Origin: Rhodospirillaceae bacterium
Lineage (GTDB): Bacteria > Pseudomonadota > Alphaproteobacteria > Rhodospirillales > UBA2165
NCBI GenBank assembly: GCA_947467145.1
Contig: CANIGJ010000001.1
Location: 62,001-126,000 of the forward strand
Direction of reading: 5' to 3'
Length of the DNA stretch: 64,000 bases
Shown: in pieces, positions 12,581-23,560 of the stretch
How the letters are laid out: the number at the start of each line of letters is the position of its first letter
Position numbering within the stretch: position 1 is the stretch's first letter
Notes under the pieces: model-generated
What the model was told of the DNA's origin: nothing
Seen by the model: the letters and a program-made list of their open reading frames with translations, nothing else
Database searches by the model: none
Translations under genes and position numbers: made by a program

Positions 12581-13464
12581 GCCGCGTTCTCCACCATCCA
12601 CGCTGTCAACTCGTCGAACGAGATGTTCACGTGGGCTGCCTGTTCCGGGACCAGCGAGGTCGGCGTCATGCCGGGCTGGGTATTGATTTCGAGGACGTAC
12701 AGATCCTTGCCGTCGTAACGGATGTCGGTGCGCGACACGCCGCGGCAGCCTAGGCACTGATGCGCCAGCAGGGCGATACGCTTGGCTTCCGCTTCGAGTT
12801 CCGGCGAGATGTCAGCCGGAATTTGATGCGCCGAGCCGCCCTTCGCGTATTTCGCGTCGTAATCGTAGAACTTGCGATCGGTCGTGATCTCGGTGACGGC
12901 CAACGGACGATCGCCCATCACGGCAACGGTCAATTCGCGGCCCGGGATGAAACGTTCGACCATCACGCGTGCGCCGAACGGCCATTCGGTCGGCATGTAG
13001 TTGTCGCCTTCGGCGACGATATGGATGCCAACGCTGGAGCCTTCATTGAACGGCTTGACCACGAAGGGCGGCTTCATCACCTCGCCCTTCAGCAGATCGT
13101 CGCGCGTCACAAGACGATGCTCGGCGACCTTGATGCCGTTGGCGGCGAACACCGACTTGGCGGCCGGTTTGTCCATGGCGAGTGCCGAGGCGAGCACGCC
13201 GGAATGGGTGTAGGGAATTTCCAGGATATTGAGCAGGCCCTGGATGCAGCCATCTTCGCCGAAGCGGCCGTGCAGTGCGTTGAACACCGCGTCGGGCTGC
13301 GGATAGAGGCGCGTCAGGAACGAACCCATGTCGCGCTGCACATCGATGGAGGTCACCTGATAGCCGCCGCGCTTGAGCGCAGCCGCCACCGCGGCGCCGC
13401 TGACCAGCGACACTTCGCGTTCGGCGGACCAGCCACCCATGACAACGGCGACATGACGCTTCAT
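12568..13464 (-). CDS. ddl: D-alanine--D-alanine ligase
   Basis: ATP-grasp enzyme making D-Ala-D-Ala for peptidoglycan (298 aa, typical for DdlB). It begins [20 protein letters not shown]. The GRFGEDG segment and the C-terminal ATP/Mg segment EINTQPGMTPTSLVPEQA are conserved. The start overlaps the murB stop by 4 bp (ATGA) and the end overlaps ftsQ by 13 bp, consistent with coupled translation in the mur-fts cluster. Confidence 0.97.
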   Translation of the reverse strand: MKRHVAVVMGGWSAEREVSLVSGAAVAAALKRGGYQVTSIDVQRDMGSFLTRLYPQPDAVFNALHGRFGEDGCIQGLLNILEIPYTHSGVLASALAMDKPAAKSVFAANGIKVAEHRLVTRDDLLKGEVMKPPFVVKPFNEGSSVGIHIVAEGDNYMPTEWPFGARVMVERFIPGRELTVAVMGDRPLAVTEITTDRKFYDYDAKYAKGGSAHQIPADISPELEAEAKRIALLAHQCLGCRGVSRTDIRYDGKDLYVLEINTQPGMTPTSLVPEQAAHVNISFDELTAWMVENAACDA

Positions 13465-14420
13465 TGCGCATCTCCGTTATCGACGAGATGCGGTACGGTA
13501 TCCGCGGCGACGCCGATGCGACGGATTTCCCATTCGAGCGTGATACCGGATTGCGCGAAGACGCGACGGCGCACTTCTTCGCCCAGGCCTTCGATATCGG
13601 CCGCTGTCGCGTTGCCGATATTGACCAGGAAGTTCGTGTGTTTCTCGGACACCATGGCGCCGCCGCGCGTCAGGCCACGGCATCCCGCCTGATCGACGAG
13701 CTGCCAAGCCTTCTGGCCTTGCGGATTGACGAAGGTGCTGCCGCCGGTCGGCGTTTTGACCGGCTGGGTCTCTTCGCGCTCGGTCTGGATGCGTGTCATG
13801 CGTTCGCCGATGATGGCCGGATCGCCGGCCTGGCCACGCAGCGATGCGGCGACAAAGATCAGATCGTCGGCCACCGAGTCATGGCGATAGGAATAGCCCA
13901 TGTCGGCGGCGGCGATGGTGTGACGAACGCCTGCACGATCGAGCGCTTCGACGGACACAGCCACATTGGCGATCTCCGCACCATAGGCACCCGCGTTCAT
14001 GCGGAGCGAACCGCCGAGCGAGCCCGGAATGCCGGACAGGAATTCAAAACCGGCAATGCCGGCATCGCGCGCCGCATTGGCGAGCTTGAGATTGGAGATG
14101 CCGGCGCCGGCGACGATATCATGCCCACCGATTTCGAGCTTGGTGAACGGCTCACCCAAACGGATGACCACGCCGGGTACACCGCCGTCGCGCACCAGCA
14201 GGTTCGAGCCGACCCCGAGCAGTGTGATGGCGATATCTTGCGGGGTCGCGGCCAGGAACTGTGCGAGATCGTCGATGTCGGCCGGGCGGAACAGCACCTC
14301 GGCCGGGCCGCCGACGCGGAACCAGGTCAGCTTAGCCAGCGAGGCGTCCGCGATCAGCCGCCCGCGCACCTTGGGCAGACGGTCGATCAGGTTCGCCGTG
14401 GTGGACTTCGCCGCCATCAT
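13461..14420 (-). CDS. murB: UDP-N-acetylenolpyruvoylglucosamine reductase MurB
   Basis: FAD enzyme that reduces UDP-GlcNAc-enolpyruvate to UDP-MurNAc (319 aa). The FAD-binding region is [13 protein letters not shown] and [15 protein letters not shown]. The GGSTFVNP segment carries the catalytic serine, and the C-terminal region matches type II MurB lacking the extra domain. The frame is open upstream inside murC. The ATG at 14418-14420 overlaps the murC stop (ATGA) and is chosen; a second ATG follows immediately. It overlaps ddl by 4 bp. Confidence 0.96.
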   Translation of the reverse strand: MMAAKSTTANLIDRLPKVRGRLIADASLAKLTWFRVGGPAEVLFRPADIDDLAQFLAATPQDIAITLLGVGSNLLVRDGGVPGVVIRLGEPFTKLEIGGHDIVAGAGISNLKLANAARDAGIAGFEFLSGIPGSLGGSLRMNAGAYGAEIANVAVSVEALDRAGVRHTIAAADMGYSYRHDSVADDLIFVAASLRGQAGDPAIIGERMTRIQTEREETQPVKTPTGGSTFVNPQGQKAWQLVDQAGCRGLTRGGAMVSEKHTNFLVNIGNATAADIEGLGEEVRRRVFAQSGITLEWEIRRIGVAADTVPHLVDNGDAQ

Positions 14421-15850
14421 CCGCGCGCCTCCCGGCCCTTCGGGGGGAAACGGTCGAGATCGGCGGGCAAGGTATTGGCCCAGGCCGTGATATTGCCCGC
14501 ACCCAGGCACACAACGTAGTCGCCGGACTCGGCGGCTTCGTGCACCAGGCTCGGCAATTGCGTCGGACGTTCGAGCCCGACGACATTGCGATGGCCATGC
14601 GCGCGCAGGCCTTCGACCAGATGCGCGCGATCGACACCTTCGATGGGTTCTTCACCGGCCGCGTAGACATCGGCGACGATCACGACATCGGCGTTGTTGA
14701 AGCAGGTGCAGAATTCCTCGAACAGATCGTGCAGGCGCGAATAGCGATGCGGCTGGACGACCGCGATCACGCGGCCACGCCCGGCGGCGGCGCGCGCCGC
14801 GCTTAGGACGGCCCGGATTTCCACCGGATGGTGGCCGTAATCGTCGATCACGGTGACGCCGCGCGACACGCCGGTTTTGGTGAAGCGGCGCTTCACGCCG
14901 CCGAAATTGGCCAACGCCTTGCGGATCACGTCGTCGCTGAGACCCAGCTCGCTGCCGATGGCGATGGCGGCGCAGGAATTCTGGACGTTATGCGCGCCGA
15001 ACATCGGCAGCATTAGTTTTTCGATTGACCGCTCCGACCCGCTGCGCGGCTCGGCGATGATGACATCGAATTCCGTGCCGTCGGCACCCGGCTCCATGCG
15101 CACACAGCGCACGTCGGCCTGCGGGCTGTGGCCGTAGGTGACGATCTTGCGGTCCTGCAGGCGCGGAATGATTGCCTGCACTTCGGGATCGTCGAGGCAG
15201 AGTGCCGCGAAACCATAGAACGGGATGTTCTCGACGAAGTTCGCGAAGGCGTCGCGCACCTTATCGAACGAGCCGTAATGATCCATGTGTTCGCGGTCGA
15301 TATTGGTGACGACCGCGATGGTCGCGGGCAGCTTCACGAAGGTGCCGTCGGATTCGTCGGCTTCGGCCACCAGCCAATCGCCGGTGCCAAGGCGCGCATT
15401 GGTGCCCCAAGCGTTGATGATGCCGCCGTTGACGACGGTCGGATCCATGTCGGCCGCGTCGAGCATGGCGGCGATCAACGAGGTCGTCGTCGTCTTGCCG
15501 TGCGTGCCGCCGATGGCGATCGACCATTTGAGGCGCATCAATTCGCCGAGCATTTCGGCGCGGCGCACGATCGGCAGGAAGCGCGCACGCGCGGCCTGCA
15601 GTTCCGGATTGGCGGCCTTGACCGCCGATGAGATGACGATGACCGCCGCCTCGCCCAGATTGTCGCCGGTGTGGCCGATGAACACCTTGATGCCGAGGCC
15701 GCGCAGGCGCAGCACGTTGGCGCTTTCGGCGATGTCGCTGCCCTGCACCGTATAGCCCTGATTGTGCAGGACTTCGGCGATGCCGCTCATGCCGATACCA
15801 CCGATACCGACGAAGTGAATGATTCCGAGATCGAGCGGCAGGGTTCTCAT
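14417..15850 (-). CDS. murC: UDP-N-acetylmuramate--L-alanine ligase MurC
   Basis: Adds L-Ala to UDP-MurNAc (477 aa). The N-terminal Rossmann motif is [19 protein letters not shown] (about 15-33). The Mur ligase ATP loop is [16 protein letters not shown] (about 114-129), followed by the central ligase and C-terminal domains including [12 protein letters not shown]. The start overlaps the murG stop and the end overlaps the murB start, each by 4 bp. Confidence 0.98.
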   Translation of the reverse strand: MRTLPLDLGIIHFVGIGGIGMSGIAEVLHNQGYTVQGSDIAESANVLRLRGLGIKVFIGHTGDNLGEAAVIVISSAVKAANPELQAARARFLPIVRRAEMLGELMRLKWSIAIGGTHGKTTTTSLIAAMLDAADMDPTVVNGGIINAWGTNARLGTGDWLVAEADESDGTFVKLPATIAVVTNIDREHMDHYGSFDKVRDAFANFVENIPFYGFAALCLDDPEVQAIIPRLQDRKIVTYGHSPQADVRCVRMEPGADGTEFDVIIAEPRSGSERSIEKLMLPMFGAHNVQNSCAAIAIGSELGLSDDVIRKALANFGGVKRRFTKTGVSRGVTVIDDYGHHPVEIRAVLSAARAAAGRGRVIAVVQPHRYSRLHDLFEEFCTCFNNADVVIVADVYAAGEEPIEGVDRAHLVEGLRAHGHRNVVGLERPTQLPSLVHEAAESGDYVVCLGAGNITAWANTLPADLDRFPPKGREARG

Positions 15851-16977
15851 GCGGCCTCCTTGCGCGGTTCGGAGTGGCCGTTGCCGCCGTTGCCTTTGAC
15901 CAGGCCGAGGACGATATCGGCCAACCGGACGGCGGCGTCTATGCGAGCGGCGTTGCGCGCCGCAGCGGCCGCGGTCTCAAGGATCCGCGGCATGGTGAGC
16001 AGGGATTCGAGGCGGCCGGCGAGGCCCTCGACGGTGAAAGCAGGTTCCGGGATCAGCCAGCCCGCGCCGGTCTCGTCGATGGCGTGGGCGTTGCTGGTCT
16101 GATGATCGTCGATGGCATAGGGATATGGCACCAGGATCGACGGACGGCCGATCGCCATCAGCTCGGCCACCGTGGAAGCGCCCGAGCGCGCGATCACCAG
16201 ATGCGCATCCGCGATACGGCGCGGCAGATCGTCGTAGAAGGCGGCGACTTCGGCGTCGAGACCCAGTTGGGCGTACGACGCCTTCACCGCGTCGACATCT
16301 TCCTTGCGGCACTGCTGCGTGATGCGCAGCTTGCCCGGCAGTTTAGGGGCGATACGGGCCAGCGCTTCGGGCACGACGCGGGCGAAGACGGTCGCCCCTT
16401 GGCTGCCGCCGAATACCAGCAGATTGATCGTTGCCGCACCATCGCGCGACGGATAGGCCACGTCGCGCAGCGCGGCGACGCTGGGGCGCACCGGCATGCC
16501 GGTCATTTCGACCACGGGGGCATGTTCGGGCAGCCGCTCGACCTTTTCGTAAGACGTGGCGATGCGCGCGACGCGCGGCGCGAGCAGGCGATTGGCGCGG
16601 CCCAACACGGCGTTCTGTTCATGGATGACGGTGCGCGCCTTCATCAGGGTCGCGGCCATCATGGTCGGCACCGACGCATAACCGCCGAAGCCGACGACGG
16701 CCGCCGGGCGGATTTTCTTCAGCAGCAGATAAGCCTGACCGATGCCGATGACGATCTCGGCGATGCTCGTGAGGCGCGCCATGATGCCCTTGCCGGCAAT
16801 GCCGCCGGCGCGCACGCGATGGGTTTCCAGCTCGCTCAAGCGGCGGCCGACGGCGCCGCCGCGACGATCGGTGATCAGCACGAGACGGCAACCGCGGCCG
16901 CTCAATTCATTGGCCAAGGCATCGGCCGGATACACATGCCCACCCGTCCCGCCGCTGGCGAGCACGATGGTCGGCAT
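15847..16977 (-). CDS. murG: UDP-GlcNAc:lipid I N-acetylglucosaminyltransferase MurG
   Basis: Membrane-associated GT-B glycosyltransferase converting lipid I to lipid II (376 aa). It starts [17 protein letters not shown], with the first G-loop at residues 9-14. A second Gly-rich loop, [11 protein letters not shown], and the UDP-GlcNAc site ([22 protein letters not shown]) follow. The frame continues upstream into ftsW, but the ATG at 16975-16977 gives the correct family N-terminus, 17 bp after the ftsW stop. It overlaps murC by 4 bp. Confidence 0.97.
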   Translation of the reverse strand: MPTIVLASGGTGGHVYPADALANELSGRGCRLVLITDRRGGAVGRRLSELETHRVRAGGIAGKGIMARLTSIAEIVIGIGQAYLLLKKIRPAAVVGFGGYASVPTMMAATLMKARTVIHEQNAVLGRANRLLAPRVARIATSYEKVERLPEHAPVVEMTGMPVRPSVAALRDVAYPSRDGAATINLLVFGGSQGATVFARVVPEALARIAPKLPGKLRITQQCRKEDVDAVKASYAQLGLDAEVAAFYDDLPRRIADAHLVIARSGASTVAELMAIGRPSILVPYPYAIDDHQTSNAHAIDETGAGWLIPEPAFTVEGLAGRLESLLTMPRILETAAAAARNAARIDAAVRLADIVLGLVKGNGGNGHSEPRKEAA

Positions 16978-16994
16978 ATGGTTGGGTGCTTGGC

Positions 16995-18140
16995 TCAAAG
17001 CTGCCCGCCCCCACGAATCTGGCGGGGCTGAATGCCGCTGCGCGTCAGCGCCAAAACCATGCCCATGCCGCAGGCCAGAGCGAGCATCGACGAGCCGCCG
17101 TAGGAGATGAACGGCAAGGTCATGCCTTTGGTCGGCATCAGATTGAGCGTCGAGGCCATGTTGATAATGGCCTGCAGGCCGAACTGCGCCAGCAGGCCGG
17201 CGACGGCCAATTGCGCAAACAAGTTCGAGCTTTTGAACACGCGCGCGAAGCCGCGCAGCACGATGAAGCAAAAGAGCATCACGATCAGCAGCGTCGGGAA
17301 CAACCCGAACTCTTCGCCGGCGACGGCGAAGACGAAGTCGGCATGCGCATCGGGCAGCACGGCCTTCACTTGGCCTTCACCGGGACCGACGCCGTAGACG
17401 CCGCCGTTACGGAACGCTTCGAGCGAACGCGCGACCTGATAGGCTTCTGAGCCGGCCGGATCGAGGAACTTGTCGATGCGCTGACGCACGTGATCGAATT
17501 CATAATAGGCGCCGACGCCGCCGGCGACGAACAGCAGGCCGATGCCGACGACCAGCATCATGGGCAGACCGGCCAGGAAGAACTGCACGCCCCACACCAT
17601 CGAGATGAGAAGCGTTTGGCCGACGTCGGGCTGGGCCAACAGCATCAAAACCGAAATCCCATAGATGCCGAATGCCATGATGAGGTTGGTGAAGTCGCGA
17701 TTGAGGCGCCAACCGGTGAACATCCAGGCCGACAGCACGATGAAGGCGGGTTTCAGGAATTCGGACGGCTGAATGGTGACGCCGGCGAACGTCACCCAGC
17801 GCGTCGCACCTTTGATCTCGGTGCCGTGCAACAAGACCATCACCAGCATCACGAAGGCGAAGGTATAAAGCGCAATGGCGAAGCGGCGCAGATCGCTTTC
17901 GCCGAGCATCGAGATGCCGAGCATGGCGACGACGGCGGGGGCCAGGAAGAACAGCTGGCGTTTGGCGAAATAGAAGATGTCCTTGCCGAGATGTTCGGCG
18001 ACCGCAGGCGACGCCGCCATGGCGAGCACAACACCGGCGGCGGCCAGTACGACGAGCGCGGCGATCGTCCAGCGATCGACACCCAGCCACCAGCGGCCGA
18101 TGACACTGACATTGGTGCGCGAGAACGTCGTCGTGGTCAT
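16995..18140 (-). CDS. ftsW: Lipid II polymerase FtsW (SEDS family)
   Basis: Septal peptidoglycan glycosyltransferase that works with FtsI (381 aa, about ten membrane helices). SEDS features include GATRWVTFAGVTIQPSEFLKP, a central loop with the catalytic Asp region, and the C-terminal GMTLPFISYGGSSMLA. The start overlaps the murD stop by 4 bp. Confidence 0.97.
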   Translation of the reverse strand: MTTTTFSRTNVSVIGRWWLGVDRWTIAALVVLAAAGVVLAMAASPAVAEHLGKDIFYFAKRQLFFLAPAVVAMLGISMLGESDLRRFAIALYTFAFVMLVMVLLHGTEIKGATRWVTFAGVTIQPSEFLKPAFIVLSAWMFTGWRLNRDFTNLIMAFGIYGISVLMLLAQPDVGQTLLISMVWGVQFFLAGLPMMLVVGIGLLFVAGGVGAYYEFDHVRQRIDKFLDPAGSEAYQVARSLEAFRNGGVYGVGPGEGQVKAVLPDAHADFVFAVAGEEFGLFPTLLIVMLFCFIVLRGFARVFKSSNLFAQLAVAGLLAQFGLQAIINMASTLNLMPTKGMTLPFISYGGSSMLALACGMGMVLALTRSGIQPRQIRGGGQL

Positions 18141-19522
18141 GCGGCCTCCTGCGCCGGCAGGGCCGCGACGGCCTTGCGGAATTCATCCCCGCGATGTTCG
18201 AAATCGCGGAACTGGTCGAACGACGCGCAGGCGGGCGACAGCAGGACGATGCCGCCATCCGGCGCCTTCTGCGCGGTTGCGTGCGCGCGCTGTAACGCGT
18301 CTTCCATATTCACGCATTCGGTCACGAGCACCTGGCCTTTGAGCCAGCTCGCGAATTTCGGGGTCGATTCACCGAACAGGAAGGCTTCGTGCACGCGCGG
18401 TAACAGCGGCACCAAGGTGCCCAAGTTCTCTTCCTTGAATTGGCCGCCGGCCAACCAATAGATACGTTCGTAAGTGGCGAGCGCCTGCGCCGCCGAATCC
18501 GTATTGGTCGCCTTGGAATCGTTGATATAGGCGACCTTGCCGATGTCGCGGAGCTTTTCCTGGCGATGCGCGAGACCGGGAAAATCGACCATCGCGGCGG
18601 CGATCACGTCGATCTCGAGGCCAAGCGCCCGACCGACGGCATAAGCCGCGCACGCGTTCTGCCAATTGTGCCGGCCCATCAAGGTCGGCAGGGTCTTGAG
18701 ATCGAGCGCTTTCACGGCCTTGCGGTCCATATCGTCGATCAGCATGTGACCATCGACGAATACGCCGCCGGCAGCGCGCGCCGACACCGAGATCGGCACA
18801 ATGCGATGGCGATTGGCGATCATGAGTTCCATGACCATGCCGCGGCTGTTCGGATCGTCGAGGCTGAGGATCGCGGTCGCCTTCTCGGCGGTCTGATCGA
18901 AGATCTGGCGCTTGGCTGCGATATAGCCGGCCATGCTGCCGTGACGATCGAGGTGATCGGGCGTGATGTTGAGCAGCACCGCGACGTCGAGCGCCACCGA
19001 CGGAATGCGTTCGAGCTGATAGGACGACAGTTCGAGCACGTAAGTGCCATCAGCATTGAGACGGGCGAGATCGAGCACCGGCACGCCGATATTGCCGCCG
19101 ATTTCGGCGGCGCGCCCGGCGCGCTTCAGGATATGGCCGACCAACGCGGTCGTCGTCGACTTGCCGTTGGTGCCGGTGATGCCGACATATTTGGCGTCCG
19201 GCACCGCGCGCGCCAGCAGATCGATATCGCAGACGATGGCGCAGCCGGCCGCGATGGCTTCGGCCGCCACCGGATGCGGTTTCGGGAAGGTGTGCGGGAT
19301 GCCGGGGCTCAAAACGAGCGCTTCGATCTTGGTCCAGTCGCGACCCGACAGTTCCGTCAGCTTCAGGCCCTTCGCTGCGGCGGCCTGGCGGCCCGCTTCG
19401 AAATCATCCCACGCCAGAACCTCGGCGCCGCCCGCCTGCAAGGCGACAGCCGCCGTCAGGCCTGAGCGCGCGAGGCCCAGGACAGCGACAGGTTGGTTGG
19501 CGAAGGCGGCGACTTCGATCAC
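18137..19522 (-). CDS. murD: UDP-N-acetylmuramoylalanine--D-glutamate ligase MurD
   Basis: Adds D-Glu to UDP-MurNAc-L-Ala (461 aa). The N-terminal LGLARSGLTAAVALQ motif, the ATP loop GITGTNGKSTTTALVGHIL and the C-terminal NDSKATNTDSAAQAL segment are diagnostic. The frame can be extended to 19585, but a GTG at 19520-19522 preceded by GAGGGAAA gives the expected N-terminus and lies 13 bp after the mraY stop, so it is chosen. It overlaps ftsW by 4 bp. Confidence 0.96.
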   Translation of the reverse strand: MIEVAAFANQPVAVLGLARSGLTAAVALQAGGAEVLAWDDFEAGRQAAAAKGLKLTELSGRDWTKIEALVLSPGIPHTFPKPHPVAAEAIAAGCAIVCDIDLLARAVPDAKYVGITGTNGKSTTTALVGHILKRAGRAAEIGGNIGVPVLDLARLNADGTYVLELSSYQLERIPSVALDVAVLLNITPDHLDRHGSMAGYIAAKRQIFDQTAEKATAILSLDDPNSRGMVMELMIANRHRIVPISVSARAAGGVFVDGHMLIDDMDRKAVKALDLKTLPTLMGRHNWQNACAAYAVGRALGLEIDVIAAAMVDFPGLAHRQEKLRDIGKVAYINDSKATNTDSAAQALATYERIYWLAGGQFKEENLGTLVPLLPRVHEAFLFGESTPKFASWLKGQVLVTECVNMEDALQRAHATAQKAPDGGIVLLSPACASFDQFRDFEHRGDEFRKAVAALPAQEAA

Positions 19523-19535
19523 GTAACTTTTTCCC

Positions 19536-20627
19536 TCAGCGCAACTTGAGCGTCGCGAGACCCGCGAGCGCCAGAATGATGGCAATGATCCAGAAGCGAA
19601 TGACGATGGTGGGTTCTTTCCACCCCTTCTTCTCGAAATGATGATGCAGCGGCGCCATGGCGAAGACGCGCTTGCCGGTCATCTTGAACGACGCGACCTG
19701 CACGATGACCGAAACGGTTTCGAGCACGAACAACCCGCCGATGATGGCGAGCACGATCTCATGCTTGGTGATCACGGCCACGACGCCGAGCGCGCCACCC
19801 ATGGCGAGCGAACCGGTATCGCCCATGAACACCATCGCAGGCGGCGCGTTGTACCAAAGGAAGCCGAGGCCAGCGCCCACCAGGGCGCCGCAGAAGACGG
19901 CGAGTTCACCCGCACCCGGCACGTAGTTGATCTGCAGGTAATCGGCGAAGACGCGGTTACCGATCAGGTAAGCGATGAGCGCGAAGGAACCGGCCGCGAT
20001 CATCACCGGACCGATGGCCAAACCATCCAAACCGTCGGTCAGGTTGACCGCGTTAGAGGCACCGACGATCACGAAGACCGCGAAGACGACGAACAGGAAG
20101 AGGCCGAGATCGAACAAGGCCGTCTTGATGAAGGGAATGGCGACCGAGGTGCCGAGCGTGCCGCGCGTCAGCCCGACGATGCCGACCGTAGCGACACCGG
20201 CGATCAATACTTGGAGCGCGAGCTTCAACTTGCCGGGCAGCCCCGCGTGATGACGGCGCGAGACCTTCACATAGTCGTCGATGAAGCCGATCATGCCGTA
20301 ACCGACCGTGACGCCGAGCGCAGCCCAGACGTAGCCGTTCTTGAGATCGGCCCAGAGCAAGGTCGCAACGACGAGCGCCAGCAGGATCATGAAGCCGCCC
20401 ATCGTGGGCGTGCCCTTCTTGGTCAGCAGATGGCTTTCCGGCCCGTCCTCACGGATCGGCTGTCCGCCGTGCTGACGCTCACGCAGCCAGCGGATGATGA
20501 AAGGCCCGCAGATGAAGCTGACGATGAGCGCGGTGATTGTCGCGCCCCCGGTACGGAACGTGATGTAGCGGAACAGGTTCAGGACGTTCAGATCGTCGGT
20601 GAACTGGGTGAGAACGTTGTAAAGCAT
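19536..20627 (-). CDS. mraY: Phospho-N-acetylmuramoyl-pentapeptide-transferase MraY
   Basis: Integral membrane enzyme that makes lipid I (363 aa, about ten helices). Conserved parts are [13 protein letters not shown], the Asp pair in [31 protein letters not shown] and the C-terminal [19 protein letters not shown] ribosome site precedes the ATG. It lies 12 bp after murF, in the usual murF-mraY-murD order. Confidence 0.98.
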   Translation of the reverse strand: MLYNVLTQFTDDLNVLNLFRYITFRTGGATITALIVSFICGPFIIRWLRERQHGGQPIREDGPESHLLTKKGTPTMGGFMILLALVVATLLWADLKNGYVWAALGVTVGYGMIGFIDDYVKVSRRHHAGLPGKLKLALQVLIAGVATVGIVGLTRGTLGTSVAIPFIKTALFDLGLFLFVVFAVFVIVGASNAVNLTDGLDGLAIGPVMIAAGSFALIAYLIGNRVFADYLQINYVPGAGELAVFCGALVGAGLGFLWYNAPPAMVFMGDTGSLAMGGALGVVAVITKHEIVLAIIGGLFVLETVSVIVQVASFKMTGKRVFAMAPLHHHFEKKGWKEPTIVIRFWIIAIILALAGLATLKLR

Positions 20628-20639
20628 CCGCGGCTCCCC

Positions 20640-22073
20640 CTAATGCGCCGGTTGCTGTGATGCGTGGCGCGGATCGAGCGCCAGCAGGTCACGCACGATC
20701 AGGCCGGTTTTCGATCCGGCCGAACCCTTCACAAGAACCACGTCGCCGTCGCGCAAGGCAGCGGCCACCATCGGACTCAGATCACTCGACGTGTCGGCGC
20801 GGCCGCCCCGCAGATGCGCGGGCAAAGCGTTGAACATATGCGCCATGCGCGTGCCGGCGGCGAAGACGAGATCGATGCCGGCTGCTGCGGCGTCTTCGGC
20901 CATATCACGATGGAATTTGTTTTCGTCCGGGCCGAGTTCGAGCATGTCGCCCAGCACTGCGATGCGGCGGCCTTTACGCGCCGGCGCGACATCGGCGAGC
21001 ACGCGAAGGGCGGCGACCATCGAAACCGGGCTGGCGTTATAGCTGTCGTCGATCAGCAGGAATTCGATCTTGCCGGCTTTGACTTTGTGGCGTGCACCGC
21101 GGCCCGCCGGTGGCTGGATCTCGCCGAAGGCCTTGGCGGCATCGGCAACGTCCGCGCCAACCGCATGGATCGCGGCCAGCACGGCCAGCGAATTGTGCGC
21201 CTGATGGCGGCCCGGCAACGCCAAGCGATATTTGAGCTTCTTGCCGTCGCAGGTCGCTTCGATGCGCGAACCGTCCGCGCCGATTTCGACCGAGACTAGA
21301 CGGAAGCGCGCCTCGGCATGACTGCCGAAGCCGATGATGTTTTCGATGCCGGCTTCGCGCGCGCGCAAGGCCAGAAGGTCATAGTGCGGATTGTCGCGAT
21401 TGAGCACGGCGGTGCCGCCCGGCTCGACACCCGCGAAGATTTCCGCCTTGGCCTCGGCGATGCCCTCAATGGAGGCGAAGAATTCCATATGCACCGGCGC
21501 GATCGTCGTGATGATTGCCACGTGCGGGCGCACCAAACGCGACAGCGGATCGATCTCGCCTGCGTGGTTCATGCCAAGCTCGAACACGCCGTAGTCGGAC
21601 TGCGCCGGCATGCGCGCGAGGCTGAGCGGCGCGCCAATATGGTTATTCAGATTGCCGGCCGAGGCATGCGTCTCGCCGACGCGGCTCAACAGGAACGTCA
21701 GAGCTTCCTTGGTGCCGGTCTTGCCGACGCTGCCGGTGACGGCAACGATGCGTGCGCCGCTTTGTGCGCGGCGATAGCGCGCCAGTGCGCTCAATCCGTC
21801 CATGGTGTCGTCGACGACGATCAGATCAGCATTCTCGGCGACATTGGCGGGACGATGCGTCACCATCGCCACCGAGGCACCTTTATCGAAGGCGCCCGCG
21901 ACATAATCGTGGCCGTCGAAATTCGGGCCCTTCAGCGCCACGAACAAATCGCCAAGCCCAACGCTGCGGCTATCGATCGAGACACCGCGCGCCTGCCAGC
22001 CTTGGCTGACGTTGCCGGCGGTCGCCGCGGTCGCGGCCTGCCAGGTCCACAAAGGCGTGCTTTGGGGCGTCAT
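20640..22073 (-). CDS. murF: UDP-N-acetylmuramoyl-tripeptide--D-alanyl-D-alanine ligase MurF
   Basis: Adds D-Ala-D-Ala to the UDP-MurNAc tripeptide (477 aa). The N-terminal substrate domain with VSIDSRSVGLGDLFVALKG is followed by the ATP loop VTGSVGKTGTKEALTFLL and the C-terminal domain with IDDSYNASPVSMVAAL. The start overlaps the murE stop by 4 bp. Confidence 0.97.
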   Translation of the reverse strand: MTPQSTPLWTWQAATAATAGNVSQGWQARGVSIDSRSVGLGDLFVALKGPNFDGHDYVAGAFDKGASVAMVTHRPANVAENADLIVVDDTMDGLSALARYRRAQSGARIVAVTGSVGKTGTKEALTFLLSRVGETHASAGNLNNHIGAPLSLARMPAQSDYGVFELGMNHAGEIDPLSRLVRPHVAIITTIAPVHMEFFASIEGIAEAKAEIFAGVEPGGTAVLNRDNPHYDLLALRAREAGIENIIGFGSHAEARFRLVSVEIGADGSRIEATCDGKKLKYRLALPGRHQAHNSLAVLAAIHAVGADVADAAKAFGEIQPPAGRGARHKVKAGKIEFLLIDDSYNASPVSMVAALRVLADVAPARKGRRIAVLGDMLELGPDENKFHRDMAEDAAAAGIDLVFAAGTRMAHMFNALPAHLRGGRADTSSDLSPMVAAALRDGDVVLVKGSAGSKTGLIVRDLLALDPRHASQQPAH

Positions 22074-23560
22074 GAACGCACCTGCTGCGCCGCATGACGG
22101 GCAACGTCGAGATCATCGAACGGCAGAACGTCCTTGCCGACGATCTGACCCTGCTCGTGCCCCTTGCCCGCGATCACCAGGATGTCGCCGGCCTTCAATT
22201 CGGACACCGCGGTGAAGATCGCGGTTGCGCGGTCCGCGATTTCACGCGCCCCTTTGGCGCCCACCAAAACCTCGCGACGAATCTGCGCCGCATTTTCGGT
22301 GCGCGGATTGTCGTCGGTAACGATGGCAACATCGGCCAGGCGCATTGCAATTTCGCCCATCAAGGGGCGCTTGCCCTTATCGCGATCGCCGCCGCAACCG
22401 AAGACGACGATTAGGCGATTGTCGGTATGGGGGCGCATGGCAAGCAGGACGCGTTCGAGCGCATCCGGCGTGTGCGCGTAATCGACGAAAATCGCCGCGC
22501 CATTGGATAGGCTGGCGGCATGTTCCATGCGTCCGCGCGCACCGGTCAGCGTCGCCAGTACCGGCACCGCGTCATCGACCGGAATGCTGGTGCCGAGCGC
22601 CAAGCCCACGGCGGCCAGAGCGTTGAGCGTCTGAAACTCGCCGATCAGCGGCAATTGGGTTTCGACGCGCCGGCCGAGGATTTCAAGCTTCAGAACCTGG
22701 CCATGCGGCAAGGCGCGCACATCGAGCAGGCGCAGCTCGCGCCCCTTGCGGCCGTAGGTATAGAGCGTCGCACCGCGCTTCTTCGCACGGCTTGCCAATT
22801 CCTCGCCATACGGATCGTCGAGATTGATCACCGCCGCGCCGCCATGCACGAGCAATTCGGAGAATAGCCGCGCCTTGGCGTCGAAATAACGCTCCATCGT
22901 GCCGTGGTAATCGAGATGGTCGCGCGTCAGGTTCGTGTAGGCAGCGGCCGAGACCTTGAGACCATCGAGGCGATATTGATCGAGGCCGTGGCTGGACGCT
23001 TCGATCGCCACATGCTGTACGCCGTCGCGCGCGAGCGTTTGCAGATCGGCGTGCAGATCGGCGGGATCGGGTGTGGTCAGCCCGCCGCTACGCGCGATCC
23101 CGGGCGCGACGAGCCCGAGCGTGCCCAAAGTAGCGGACGGGCGATGCGTCGCGGTCCAGATCTGACGGACGAATTCGCAGGTCGAGGATTTGCCGTTGGT
23201 GCCGGTGACGGCGGCCACGGTACTGGGCTGCGGCGCATGGAAGCGCGCAGCCATGCGCGCATATTGCAGACGCGGATTGGGCGCGGTGAACAACGGAATG
23301 CTGATGCCGTCGTCCAGGCGCGCGCCATCGGCCGCAAGCACGGCGACAGCACCACGCGCGACAGCGTCGGCGATATAGCCCCGGCCATCGGCCGCAGCAC
23401 CTTGGAGCGCCGCGAAAAGAAAGCCCGGCGCGGCTTTACGTGAATCGGAGGTCAGGCCCCCGATTTCGACGTCATCCAGCGCTCCGCTTTGCATGTTTGC
23501 ACATTCCACATCCACCACTAATTCAGCGAGCTGCAACCGCTTGGCCCTTAACGCGGGCAT
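22070..23560 (-). CDS. murE: UDP-MurNAc-tripeptide synthetase MurE
   Basis: Adds the third residue to the stem peptide (496 aa). The N-terminal GLTSDSRKAAPGFLFAALQG, the ATP loop VTGTNGKSSTCEFVRQIW and the C-terminal DDNPRTENAAQIRREV are present. The DNPR motif indicates meso-diaminopimelate as the amino acid added. The chosen start, MPALRAKRLQLAEL, overlaps the end of ftsI by 38 bp. A later Met (about residue 23) is possible but would remove the family's N-terminal helix. It overlaps murF by 4 bp. Confidence 0.95.
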   Translation of the reverse strand: MPALRAKRLQLAELVVDVECANMQSGALDDVEIGGLTSDSRKAAPGFLFAALQGAAADGRGYIADAVARGAVAVLAADGARLDDGISIPLFTAPNPRLQYARMAARFHAPQPSTVAAVTGTNGKSSTCEFVRQIWTATHRPSATLGTLGLVAPGIARSGGLTTPDPADLHADLQTLARDGVQHVAIEASSHGLDQYRLDGLKVSAAAYTNLTRDHLDYHGTMERYFDAKARLFSELLVHGGAAVINLDDPYGEELASRAKKRGATLYTYGRKGRELRLLDVRALPHGQVLKLEILGRRVETQLPLIGEFQTLNALAAVGLALGTSIPVDDAVPVLATLTGARGRMEHAASLSNGAAIFVDYAHTPDALERVLLAMRPHTDNRLIVVFGCGGDRDKGKRPLMGEIAMRLADVAIVTDDNPRTENAAQIRREVLVGAKGAREIADRATAIFTAVSELKAGDILVIAGKGHEQGQIVGKDVLPFDDLDVARHAAQQVRS